This document shows, one piece after another, positions 17,525 through 25,769 of a stretch of 64,000 bases of DNA. The DNA is from JAGXSE01 sp040757295 (GTDB lineage Bacteria > Bacillota > PH28-bin88). Every line of letters begins with the position of its first letter. Position 1 is the stretch's first letter. The stretch is taken from positions 38,325 through 102,324 of the forward strand of contig JBFLXH010000005.1 in assembly GCA_040757295.1 (NCBI GenBank). The letters are read 5' to 3'. The notes beneath the pieces are model-generated. The model made no database searches and was not told the origin of the DNA. It saw only the letters and a list, made by a program, of their open reading frames with translations. The translations under genes were made by a program, and so were the position numbers.

Positions 17525-17578
17525 TATTTCACCCCTCTATCTCCAGCCTTAATCCTTTGCCAAAAAATGATTTCCAGA

Positions 17579-18286
17579 TTAAATAGCTCCTTGATTGTCC
17601 CCTAACGCCACAAATCCGTCCGGTCCCTTTGCCAGCAAATCACGCCTGATTATCTTCAAGCCTTCTCCGATTAAAGGCAAACCGGTATACTGCATCAAAG
17701 CCTTCACCACGTCTTCCGGCCTGACATTGCCCTGGGACCCTGCCTTTAGAGACATTTGGAGCTCGACCCATGAGCCTTTGAGTTCAGCCTGCAGGCAATA
17801 GACGCCGGGGCGCACATCCTGGGGTTTCGGGCCATGTTTCCCTTCCTTCATTACCACTGCTTCAGATAAAGCCGAAAAGGCGTCTAAGGCTTTTTTCAAT
17901 TCTTCTTCTGATATTGGGCGGGACAACGGGGACCTGACCAGATAACTTGCCCCTTCTACCTGCGCCATTAATGGCGGGCCACCGTCAGGCAGGAGGGTTA
18001 CGGAAATAACTCGCAGCCCTGCAGGCAAAGCCTTGGATAAGGCTTCCGTCATTGCCCCCAGGTCCTTTCCGGCCTCCACCATAATTTCAAGGTATTCCCG
18101 GAGGCCTTCACTACCCACCGCCAGCGGCAAAGCAAAAGACATCCTGGGATGGGGATTAAAGCCTTCGGAATAGGCAACCGGAACAGCCGCCCGCCGTAAG
18201 GCCCGCTCCCAGGTCTTCATTAATTCTAAATGAGAGATAAAACGGGCTAATCCCTCTTTAGCGAATTCTATTTTGAGACGGGGCAT
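17579..18286 (-). CDS. radical SAM-linked protein, DUF2344 (TIGR03936 type)
   Basis: The 235-residue protein begins MPRLKIEFAKEGLARFISHLEL, continues with ALRRAAVPVAYSEGFNPHPRMSF, and matches the DUF2344 family, always encoded beside or fused to the radical SAM protein found upstream here. The two genes overlap by 29 bases. The family's function is unknown; a joint role in RNA or protein modification is a guess from linkage with rng and ribosomal genes. Confidence 0.88.
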   Translation of the reverse strand: MPRLKIEFAKEGLARFISHLELMKTWERALRRAAVPVAYSEGFNPHPRMSFALPLAVGSEGLREYLEIMVEAGKDLGAMTEALSKALPAGLRVISVTLLPDGGPPLMAQVEGASYLVRSPLSRPISEEELKKALDAFSALSEAVVMKEGKHGPKPQDVRPGVYCLQAELKGSWVELQMSLKAGSQGNVRPEDVVKALMQYTGLPLIGEGLKIIRRDLLAKGPDGFVALGDNQGAI

Positions 18287-20159
18287 CCCCGGTCCCCCCT
18301 TTTAACAAGACGTCAACATTCAATCCAAAACAAACCCCGCATCCAGGACATTTTTCCCAGCGGCAGTCTCCGGTGGGAGCTAATTCCGTTGCGGCCTGAT
18401 ACTCCTTAATCAAATATTCTTTGCTCACCCCGGAATCGATGTGGTCCCAGGGCAAAACCTCTTCTAAAGGGATCTGCCGGTGGGTATAATAAAGAGGATC
18501 GATGCCCGCTTCTGCAAAAGCCTCCATCCAAGATTGGAATTTAAAATGTTCCTGCCAACTGTCAAATTTGCACCCTTTGCCCCAAGCCGCCTCCAGCACT
18601 CGGCCCAGCCGCCGGTCCCCCCTGGCAAAAACCCCTTCCAGAAAACTGATTTCACTTTGATGCCAGTTAAAATTGAGCCCCCGATCCTTTAACTTGGACT
18701 TCAGGTAGTACTGTTTTCGCTTCAATTCAGCAATGGAGTCTTGGGCTACCCACTGAAAAGGGGTATGGGCCTTGGGGACAAAAGAGGAAACGCTGATGGT
18801 AACCGAGGGGTTCTTCCCTTGATTTGTTTCCCTTTTAACCCTGCGTCCAATGGCCAACACCCGGTGAGCCAAAGAAATAATTCCATCCAGGTCTTCGTTT
18901 CGCTCCATTGGCAAACCAATCATAAAATAAAGCTTTATTGAATGCCATCCTGCTCTAAAAGCCTTCTCGGCAGCGTTAAAGAGATCTTCCTCCGTGACCC
19001 CTTTATTGATGATATCCCTTAACCGCTGGGTACCAGCTTCCGGTGCAAAGGTTAACCCAGACCGCCGGACTCTTTGGATTTCTTGGGCCAAGTCAACAGA
19101 AAAGGAATCAACCCTTAGAGAAGGAAGGGATATCCCTACCCGGTGCTCCTGGAACAGATCTAACAGCTTCGTTGCCAAGGGCTGTACACAAGAATAGTCA
19201 GCCGTACTCAATGAGGTAAGGGATATTTCTTCATGGCCGGTGGCCCGGTAAATCTGCATGGCCTGGTTTAATAGCACTTCCTGGCTGCGCTCTCTAACAG
19301 GTCTGTAGATAGCGCCAGCTTGACAAAAGCGGCAGCCCCGAGTACAGCCGCGCAACACCTCCAACATAATCCGGTCATGAACCACTTCAACGGCAGGAAC
19401 AATCGGCTGCAGGGGAAAGTAAGCTTCATCAAGGTCCCTGATCACCCTTTTTGCCACCCGGTGCGGAAGACCTTCCAAGAGCGGCACGGTCTTTTGCAGG
19501 CGGCCATCAGGGGAATAAACCGGCTGGTACAAGGAAGGCGCATAAACACCACTTATCTGAGCCATTTGAAACACAACCTGCTCCCGGTCCGCTCCCTCCT
19601 GTTTTAATACCTGCAATTTGGATAAAAGTTCGGGCAAGCTTTCTTCGCTGTCACCTACCAAAAATAAATCGATAAAATCTGCCAGGGGTTCTGGATTAAA
19701 GGCGCCGGGACCGCCGGCAATCACAAGTGGGTCTCCCGCTCCCCGTTTGCCACCATGCAGCGGAATCCCCGCCAGATCCAATATATTCAGGATATTAGTA
19801 AAACTCATCTCGTACTGCAAAGTAAACCCGATCACATCAAAATCTTTTAACGGGCGATACGACTCCAGGCTGAATAGGGGTATTCCCTTCGCCCGCAATA
19901 GCTCCTCCATATCCACTCCAGGCGCGAACACTCTTTCCATCAGGAAATGGGGGTGCTGGTTTACCAGACCATATAGGATCTGCAGGCCTAAGTGGGACAT
20001 GCCTATTTCATACACATCAGGAAAGGCGAAAACCATGCGGACTGCAGTCTCATCCCAGGATTTCCGGATGGAATTCCATTCGTTGCCTAAATAACGGCCC
20101 GGCTTTTTAACAAAAGGGAGCACCTCATTTTCTACCAAAAAACGCACATCAGCGGACAT
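18258..20159 (-). CDS. B12-binding-like radical SAM protein (TIGR03960 type)
   Basis: This is a large 633-residue protein. The N-terminal half has a cobalamin-binding-like Rossmann region (VYEIGMSHLGLQILYGLVN, DVIGFTLQYEMSFTNIL). The radical SAM core carries the cluster motif CTRGCRFC near residue 275, then SLRVDSF, TFAPEAGTQRLRDIINKG and YFMIGLP. The C-terminus has a Cys-rich knot CRWEKCPGCGVC. No substrate is known. It overlaps the DUF2344 gene, its constant partner. CDS start ATG has a GGAGG-type box (plus CCTCCTT at 20166). Confidence 0.9.
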   Translation of the reverse strand: MSADVRFLVENEVLPFVKKPGRYLGNEWNSIRKSWDETAVRMVFAFPDVYEIGMSHLGLQILYGLVNQHPHFLMERVFAPGVDMEELLRAKGIPLFSLESYRPLKDFDVIGFTLQYEMSFTNILNILDLAGIPLHGGKRGAGDPLVIAGGPGAFNPEPLADFIDLFLVGDSEESLPELLSKLQVLKQEGADREQVVFQMAQISGVYAPSLYQPVYSPDGRLQKTVPLLEGLPHRVAKRVIRDLDEAYFPLQPIVPAVEVVHDRIMLEVLRGCTRGCRFCQAGAIYRPVRERSQEVLLNQAMQIYRATGHEEISLTSLSTADYSCVQPLATKLLDLFQEHRVGISLPSLRVDSFSVDLAQEIQRVRRSGLTFAPEAGTQRLRDIINKGVTEEDLFNAAEKAFRAGWHSIKLYFMIGLPMERNEDLDGIISLAHRVLAIGRRVKRETNQGKNPSVTISVSSFVPKAHTPFQWVAQDSIAELKRKQYYLKSKLKDRGLNFNWHQSEISFLEGVFARGDRRLGRVLEAAWGKGCKFDSWQEHFKFQSWMEAFAEAGIDPLYYTHRQIPLEEVLPWDHIDSGVSKEYLIKEYQAATELAPTGDCRWEKCPGCGVCFGLNVDVLLKGGTGDAPSQNRIR

Positions 20160-20320
20160 ACAGGGCCTCCTTTATCCAACATACTATCAAATTGCATCTA
20201 AATTAAGACTACTCACCGACGGATGTCTTGGAAACTAAATCTCTCCTGACTATTTTACCCCGATAACAAGGTAATCTGTGTACTTTTCCATGAATAATCA
20301 ATAATTCCTTCCATGAGAAA

Positions 20321-20357
20321 AAATTTGGGGCAGTTAGCCCGCCCCTTTAGCTTTTTT
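20321..20357 (-). terminator. terminator after the M23 gene
   Basis: GGGGC/GCCCC arms (20327-20345) with a 9-base loop are followed on the minus strand by AAATTTTTT. A T-run on the plus side (CTTTTTTT) makes it potentially bidirectional. The gap to the radical SAM gene holds nothing else I recognise. Confidence 0.75.
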
Positions 20358-20400
20358 TAACGTTTTTACATCAATGGCAATAAAGTCAAAAGACCTTATT

Positions 20401-21159
20401 TTAAATATTGCCCGGATTAGGACGGAAATAGTCTACCGGGTTGACTGGGGTCCCATTAACCCGGACCTCAAAATGAATTGAACCGGTTCGATTATTAATG
20501 CTCCCAGCCTTGCCGATTATTTCATCCCGCTTAACCTGTTGGCCCCGGCTGACCAAAACCTCTGACAAACCCGCATAGACAGTGGAAAGACCAGTAGCGT
20601 GTTCCAATTCTACCATCCTGCCGAGAGCTGGGCTTTGCCCGATAGTAATTACCTTGCCTGGCAGGGAAGCGCGAACAGGCGCCCCTGGGTCGGTGGCAAT
20701 TACTATGCCTGGGTATAAACGACGCTGCCCGTCAACAGCGGAAGTTTCCCAGCCAAACTCTCTTGAGAAACGCCCAGACACCGGGATGCTCATGGCCGGC
20801 AGGCTTTTAATCACTGGTTTTTCCGGAGCGGTCAGATTAAAAACCTGGCGCTCATAGCTGTCCATCCACAGGCCTTTTTCCAAGGCGGTTTTTAGAACAG
20901 GCGTCCAATCGCTCCGGCTGTCAGCAAGATAGTACCGAACTCTGTTTTGCATCTCAGATGCTATTGGGCTGTCAAAGAAGAAAATACTCGTTATCAAGAG
21001 CAACAGGGCCATGCTGACAATGGCCTGGCCCAGCCACCCGCTGGTTTTTGCGGCTCCACCAGGTTGACTCCAGTTGGATTTAGGTCCGAATACCTCTCCC
21101 AAAGGTACTCCCTTAATCTCCCGCCATTCTCGGATATTATCGTCATACTTATGTTTCAA
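20401..21159 (-). CDS. SpoIVFA-like membrane-bound M23 peptidase-fold protein
   Basis: The 252-residue protein has a short cytoplasmic start (LKHKYDDNIREWREIKG), one membrane segment (about 44-62, AIVSMALLLLITSIFFF) and an external LytM/M23 domain from about residue 125 (VSGRFSREFGWE, PGIVIATDPGAPVRA, GKVITIGQSPALG, HFEVRVNG). Several M23 zinc ligands appear replaced: the usual HxGxD is replaced by LYPGIVI, as in SpoIVFA, which is catalytically dead. Its position between the mre/min/rod genes and rplU matches spoIVFA in Bacillus. The start is TTG 21159 behind GGGAGGAG; a longer upstream frame has no such support. SpoIVFA tethers the sigma-K protease SpoIVFB, which is not found here. Confidence 0.8.
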   Translation of the reverse strand: MKHKYDDNIREWREIKGVPLGEVFGPKSNWSQPGGAAKTSGWLGQAIVSMALLLLITSIFFFDSPIASEMQNRVRYYLADSRSDWTPVLKTALEKGLWMDSYERQVFNLTAPEKPVIKSLPAMSIPVSGRFSREFGWETSAVDGQRRLYPGIVIATDPGAPVRASLPGKVITIGQSPALGRMVELEHATGLSTVYAGLSEVLVSRGQQVKRDEIIGKAGSINNRTGSIHFEVRVNGTPVNPVDYFRPNPGNI

Positions 21160-21226
21160 GGCCCACTCCTCCCTCGGACATGCCAAAAACCTATTACTAT
21201 CATATGGTCGGAGTGGAAAAATATGA

Positions 21227-21406
21227 CTAATTATTCTTTCTAGCTCCGCCAGTGCCACTGGAGTTAAGGTCATCTTCCAAAATAACCAGGACTGGATGGG
21301 TGCCGTAGGGGAAGCCCAGTTGGAAGTTGCCAGCAGCTGCCGGGTAACCGGAGGTATTCCCAAGATAACAATACTTAACCCGCGGTTTAACCTCACCAGA
21401 ACTCAT
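21227..21406 (-). CDS. small hypothetical protein
   Basis: A 59-residue frame starts at ATG 21406 with a purine-rich GGGAAGAAGAGAA upstream and contains KYCYLGNTSGYPAAAGNF and GFPYGTHPVLVILEDD. The composition looks protein-like and it fills the gap between the serine protease gene and the M23 gene in the same direction. I do not recognise a family. The overlapping frame in phase with the M23 gene is less plausible. Confidence 0.4.
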   Translation of the reverse strand: MSSGEVKPRVKYCYLGNTSGYPAAAGNFQLGFPYGTHPVLVILEDDLNSSGTGGARKNN

Positions 21407-21443
21407 GAAAAGATTCTCTTCTTCCCTGACCCCTGTCCGACTA

Positions 21444-22469
21444 TCATAATCCACGGCATGTGCACCCCCGTTCATACAGTTTCTGCCAGCTTTGATCCAG
21501 CATATTAACCATTACTTTCGGGTTGCCTTCTGCATTGGAGCCGGTTTTGGTGATCCTGCCGGAAAAAATGAAGCCATCGGTCCGGTCTTCACTTTCAATA
21601 ATTCCGCCAATAACCTTGAAATTAACCTCCCGTTCGTGGTCAGGCAACATAGCTTCAGGGTTAAAGGCTTCTTGCAGGCGCAAGCAGCGTTCATACTCCT
21701 CAAACAGTTGCCAGACACATTTTTCCACCAAGGGAGGCGGAACAGAAACTGGCAACTGGATATTTTGCTTTGCTTCCCTCCGAGAGATCATGTAATTATG
21801 AGCATAAAGCTTTTCCGTTAAATTATCGATAATCTCTTGGATTACTGTTTCCGGCAGGGAAAAACTGCGTTGGGTCAGGAGCTTGCGCGCCAAGGATCGG
21901 ATTAAGGCATGATTGCGGTGTACATTTCCTAATGCTAAAGGGTGCACCCTGTCTGACAGCAGGCGAAAAATTGATAATATCTGGTTCTCGCTGTTCAAGC
22001 CTCCTTTTTCCCTGGCTAAGGCCAAGTAGGAAGACACATCTTCCACGCTCACCGGAATCCTGGCAATGGGGTTATTAGGGTCCTGTGGATTAAAGGCATT
22101 AGCTACGCTTGGGTCAATTGGGCCCAACTCTCCCATCCGCCCCATTACCAACTCATCAGCGCCTAAACAAATGAGGGTACCGGCGCTGTAAGCCCGGTAA
22201 GGAATTATCACCCCGAAAAAAGGAGTGTATTCCCGAATCAGATTTACCAAACGCCAAGGAGTTAATACATCTCCTCCACGGGTATACAGAAGCAGATGAA
22301 CCTTAGGTTGAGGCCCCATTATTTCCAGGTGATGAAAAAATACTCTGATAATATCAGGAGCTACCCGGGTATTGACATTTTCCCGATCTCCGGTCAGGTA
22401 GCATATGATGCGGGAACCTAAATAATCCTCTAATTCCTTGATCAGGGTTATTCTCTGTTGCCGTTCCAT
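21444..22469 (-). CDS. SDH/ClpP-fold serine protease (SppA-like)
   Basis: The 341-residue protein fits the SDH family of ClpP/crotonase-fold proteases: LLLYTRGGDVLTPWRLVNLI, GVIIPYRAYSAGTLICLGADE with the probable nucleophile Ser95, and MGRMGELGPIDPS. It has no signal peptide, so it should be cytoplasmic or peripheral. The substrate is unknown. It occupies the place between rodA and the SpoIVFA-like gene where other Firmicutes may carry spoIVFB, so a role in regulated proteolysis is possible but only inferred. Confidence 0.82.
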   Translation of the reverse strand: MERQQRITLIKELEDYLGSRIICYLTGDRENVNTRVAPDIIRVFFHHLEIMGPQPKVHLLLYTRGGDVLTPWRLVNLIREYTPFFGVIIPYRAYSAGTLICLGADELVMGRMGELGPIDPSVANAFNPQDPNNPIARIPVSVEDVSSYLALAREKGGLNSENQILSIFRLLSDRVHPLALGNVHRNHALIRSLARKLLTQRSFSLPETVIQEIIDNLTEKLYAHNYMISRREAKQNIQLPVSVPPPLVEKCVWQLFEEYERCLRLQEAFNPEAMLPDHEREVNFKVIGGIIESEDRTDGFIFSGRITKTGSNAEGNPKVMVNMLDQSWQKLYERGCTCRGL

Positions 22470-22537
22470 TTTTTCACCCCGCCAGGTAATTTGCGGTATT
22501 ATTATTTCCTCCCATCACCTAGCTATGCTACTGGAAT

Positions 22538-23674
22538 CTAGAAAACAATCTTTTGCCGTCTTAAATTGATGTTCAGGACCAACCCTAAGGCCAACATATT
22601 TGCCAGCATGCTGCTGCCCCCAGAGCTAAAAAGAGGCAATGGCAGTCCTGTAATCGGCATTAAACCAATGGTCATCCCCACGTTTTCCACAATATGAAAA
22701 AAAATCATAGACGTCACGCCGGTAACTAACAGGGCTCCAAAAAGGTCCTTTGCTTCAAAAGCGATCCGGATGCACCGGTAAATTAAAACAAAGTACAAGA
22801 TCAGGAGAGAAGCGGCTCCAATAAAGCCAAGCTCTTCTCCTACCACAGAAAAAATAAAGTCGGTGTGGTGCTCCGGCAGAAAGTTTAACTGTACCTGGGA
22901 ACCCTTGGTCAGGCCTTGGCCCCATAAACCCCCGGAACCAATAGCCACCTGGGACTGGATAATATTATAACCGGCGCCCCGCCCGCCATAACCATCGTTA
23001 TAAGGATTAAGAAAAACGACCAAACGCATTAATTGATAACCTTCCAGCGGCACGGGCAGACCGAAACGGAAATGTCCTACCAGCACGCCTATACATGCAA
23101 GCAAGCCAAAAAGGATAATACCGGTCAGAAGCCTGGGATTAGCTCCGCCAATGAACAACATCCCAAAAAGAATGGCCACAAAAACCAAGGAAGTTCCGAG
23201 ATCGGGCTGAGCCATAATTAAAAGCATTGGCGGGATGAAAAAGGCAAAACAGGGAATAAGATCCCACAAACGATCCAGCTTTCCCTGTCTTTTAACCAGG
23301 AATTGAGCAAAGGAAATAATTATAAATACCTTGGCAAATTCGGAAGGCTGAATCTTTAACGGCCCATACCCCAGCCACCTTGTGGCGCCCTTGGCGTCAT
23401 CACCCAGCACTAAGACTGCCAGCAGCATCAAGAGGTTAAGAGCGTAAATATGCCAGCCCATCCTGGTCAGATGGCTGTAGTTTATTGTTAAAACCGCTAT
23501 AAGGGCTGCAAAACCCACGCCAATCCACATCAGGTGTTTACGAAAATAATAGGTGGGATCCCCAGGGATGACACTGGCAGAAGCGCTGTAAAGCACCACT
23601 GCGCTCATGGACAGTATCGCCAGAAGGGATAAAATTAGGGTATAGTCAATATTCTGCAAGAGTCTCCGATCCAT
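22538..23674 (-). CDS. rodA: rod-shape peptidoglycan polymerase RodA (SEDS family)
   Basis: The 378-residue, roughly ten-helix membrane protein has SEDS signatures: YYFRKHLMWIGVG, GYGPLKIQPSEFAKV, AQPDLGTSL, FLPEHHTDFIFSVVGEELGF and GLPLPLFSSGGSS. It polymerises lipid II glycan strands with a class B PBP, here probably MrdA at 52.8 kb. GGAGGAGGG precedes the ATG. A copy of dispersed repeat A lies just upstream. It is split from the mre/mrd/min genes by the 20-kb metabolic island. Confidence 0.93.
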   Translation of the reverse strand: MDRRLLQNIDYTLILSLLAILSMSAVVLYSASASVIPGDPTYYFRKHLMWIGVGFAALIAVLTINYSHLTRMGWHIYALNLLMLLAVLVLGDDAKGATRWLGYGPLKIQPSEFAKVFIIISFAQFLVKRQGKLDRLWDLIPCFAFFIPPMLLIMAQPDLGTSLVFVAILFGMLFIGGANPRLLTGIILFGLLACIGVLVGHFRFGLPVPLEGYQLMRLVVFLNPYNDGYGGRGAGYNIIQSQVAIGSGGLWGQGLTKGSQVQLNFLPEHHTDFIFSVVGEELGFIGAASLLILYFVLIYRCIRIAFEAKDLFGALLVTGVTSMIFFHIVENVGMTIGLMPITGLPLPLFSSGGSSMLANMLALGLVLNINLRRQKIVF

Positions 23675-23698
23675 TTTATCCCTCCTCCAATTTATCTT

Positions 23699-23803
23699 AT
23701 AATGAGCAAGGCCACTAATTATTCATTGATTTGCCGTGGCCTCAAAGCGAATTTCATACTCGGCTTCATTATGATAATGCAATTTTATCCCTTGCCGAGT
23801 ATA
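23699..23803 (-). repeat. dispersed repeat A
   Basis: Full-length copy in reverse orientation, ending 25 bases before the rodA start. It has GAGGCCAC-type and ACTCGGC/GCCGAGT arms and is nearly identical to the copies at 45.62 and 49.83 kb. It marks the junction between rodA and the metabolic island. Confidence 0.8.
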
Positions 23804-23904
23804 TCATAATTATTATAGATCACTCCTCCCCAGCTTAGCTACTGACAAAATTACGGCAGGATCAAGCTTTGGTTAAAACAAAACGTTCACTGAAGTAACA
23901 CTTT

Positions 23905-23932
23905 CAAAAAAAAGAGGGGCCCGAAGGCCCCC
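23905..23932 (-). terminator. terminator after the permease gene
   Basis: A perfect stem GGGGCC/GGCCCC with a short loop (23916-23931) is followed by CTCTTTTTTTTG on the minus strand, 17 bases after the permease stop. Confidence 0.92.
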
Positions 23933-23948
23933 GGCGTAGAAAGAAAGA

Positions 23949-25376
23949 TTACCTGCCGTAAGTGCTCTTTTCGTGATCTACCACTATTCCCCGCAGGATT
24001 CCGTCTGCTGCATTGCCGTAGGCAGCTTTCGCCCAGACATAGAAGATCAATCCCAGTAAGGACCAGCCCAAGACCATAGCCCATTCATAGGGCCACACCA
24101 AGGCAGCAGGAGAAACCCCCGGCAGGTACAGCAGCACAAAAAAGCCGCTTAAAACTACTGCAATAGTGCCTACCAGTTTTCCTTGAGGAACTAAGAAAGG
24201 CCTGGGCATTTGGGGTTCTTTAGACCGCAAGGCTAAAAATGAAGCAGCTACCAGGACCCAAGCAACTACTACCGCAAAGCCGCCTGCGTCCACCAGCCAA
24301 ACCAGCATTTTCCTGCCCAGCAAAGGGGCAAGGGTAGACAGGATGCCAATCAGAATAATGGCATTATGGGGGGTTTTATATTTTGGGTGCAGCGCGCCCA
24401 GAAATTCAGGCAGCATTTTGGCCCGGGCCATAGCGTAAAGCGCCCGGCTACCGCCGATGTAAAAGGCGTTCCAGCTGGTCATAATCCCGCAAATGCCACC
24501 CAGGATCAGCAGTTTAGCCGCTACCGGGCTTTTGAACACGGCAGCCATGGCGTCGGCTGTAGCCAGGGAAGCAAAATTCCTGGCCTCAAAGGGCAAGGCC
24601 CGGCTGACACCGAAAATAATAAACATGTACCACGCTACCGCCATTAAAACAGACGCCAATAGGATTAAGCCAATGCTGCGATAAGGAATGTTTATTTCTT
24701 CCGCCGCCTGGGGAATGACATCAAAACCCACAAACATGAAGGGAGTCATGACCATAACAGCAACGATGCCCTTCCACCCATCCACAAAGAAGGGCTGCAT
24801 GGCCTCTGTGCTGCCGGTAAAAAGGCTGCCGGTGATAAACATGACACCAATGATGGCCAGCCCAGCGGTGAGAGTAGCCTGGAAAACCGCCGCCGGCCTG
24901 ATGCCAAGGTAATTAACCACCGCAACCAGCACGGATCCCAGCATTCCGACCAGAACCCAAGTAGCATAGACATCCCAACCGGCTATAGTCCATAAGTAGC
25001 CCACTTTATAACCCGGAACAATATACTCCACAACGGTTGGCAGAGCAACCGCCTCGAAGGCCACAACAGATATATATCCAAGGATTATTGCCCAAGTACA
25101 AATAAACGAGGCTCCTACACCCAACCCTCGCCAACTAAAAAACAGTTCGCCGCCGGCTTTAGGAATTGCTGTTGTTAACTCCGCATAGGCGAGGCCTATA
25201 AAAATAACCATAATACCGCCTAATAAAAAGGCCAACATCCCGCCAAGAGATCCTCCGGTATTAGCCCATTCCCCTGCCAGGACTACCCAGCCCCAACCGA
25301 TCATTGCGCCAAAGGCGAGCACCAGCACATCCCACCGGCCCAACACCCTCACCAGGCTATTGTTTTCACTTGACAA
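23949..25376 (-). CDS. APC-family amino-acid permease
   Basis: A 475-residue protein with about 12 to 14 membrane helices. The N-terminal AFGAMIGWGWVVLAGEWANTGG is the APC substrate-binding helix, and GFDVIPQAAEEINIPYR and GGSRALYAMARAKMLP are also typical of the family. It imports an amino acid or amine by ion symport or exchange. The start is TTG 25376 with AAAGGAGGG upstream. It is transcribed alone, from a sigma-54 promoter at 25501-25516 to its own terminator. In context it may bring in 5-aminovalerate, lysine or GABA; the substrate is inferred only. Confidence 0.88.
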   Translation of the reverse strand: MSSENNSLVRVLGRWDVLVLAFGAMIGWGWVVLAGEWANTGGSLGGMLAFLLGGIMVIFIGLAYAELTTAIPKAGGELFFSWRGLGVGASFICTWAIILGYISVVAFEAVALPTVVEYIVPGYKVGYLWTIAGWDVYATWVLVGMLGSVLVAVVNYLGIRPAAVFQATLTAGLAIIGVMFITGSLFTGSTEAMQPFFVDGWKGIVAVMVMTPFMFVGFDVIPQAAEEINIPYRSIGLILLASVLMAVAWYMFIIFGVSRALPFEARNFASLATADAMAAVFKSPVAAKLLILGGICGIMTSWNAFYIGGSRALYAMARAKMLPEFLGALHPKYKTPHNAIILIGILSTLAPLLGRKMLVWLVDAGGFAVVVAWVLVAASFLALRSKEPQMPRPFLVPQGKLVGTIAVVLSGFFVLLYLPGVSPAALVWPYEWAMVLGWSLLGLIFYVWAKAAYGNAADGILRGIVVDHEKSTYGR

Positions 25377-25500
25377 CTATTTTCCCTCCTTTTTTTCTCT
25401 TTGCTACCATCCCAAATTATTTGGAAAACTACTCCTTTGCTTGCATACCACCCCCAAACCGCTTTTTGAATGGCAACTGCTGTTGTAACAAACCTTAAGA

Positions 25501-25516
25501 TGCAAAATTGATGCCA
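25501..25516 (-). promoter_or_regulatory. sigma-54 promoter of the permease gene
   Basis: The minus strand reads TGGCAT-CAATT-TTGCA, with GG and GC at the fixed -24/-12 spacing, 125 bases before the permease start. An activator-type inverted repeat lies 165 bases further upstream at 25681. The rest of 25377-25769 is AT-rich, with half-sites (ATGCAAAA) and the next terminator. Confidence 0.78.
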
Positions 25517-25680
25517 ATACAGAAAATTTTTTATTCTCTGTATTTACTTAATTGGCTAAAATTATTAAATTCTTAATGCCTGAATAACATGAATAATGCA
25601 AAATAACCTCAAACTTTCCAGCTCTTTTGGGACACCCCTATTGAATAATGAGCCGTAAAAAATGCAAAAATACCGACTTA

Positions 25681-25696
25681 AATGCGTATTTGCATT
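25681..25696. promoter_or_regulatory. putative activator-binding inverted repeat
   Basis: AATGCG-TATT-TGCATT fits the 16-bp repeat found upstream of the other operons of the island. It is placed as an upstream activating sequence for the permease promoter. A half-site AATGCA lies at 25661. Confidence 0.55.
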
Positions 25697-25706
25697 TATT
25701 TTTTGG

Positions 25707-25740
25707 AAAAAGGCGGCCTTGAACCCCAGGGCTCAAGGCC
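25707..25740 (-). terminator. terminator after the oxidoreductase gene
   Basis: The 8-bp arms GGCCTTGA/TCAAGGCC (25715-25740) are followed on the minus strand by CGCCTTTTTCC. It ends the aminotransferase-oxidoreductase operon. Confidence 0.85.
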
Positions 25741-25769
25741 AAATTTATTGCAAGAGGATGGTAGATTGC

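Noticed and set aside
21160..21396. N-terminal extension of the M23 gene to a 331-residue protein
   Set aside because: The extra 79 residues have no family similarity, whereas TTG 21159 has a strong ribosome site; the region is better filled by the small frame 21227-21406.
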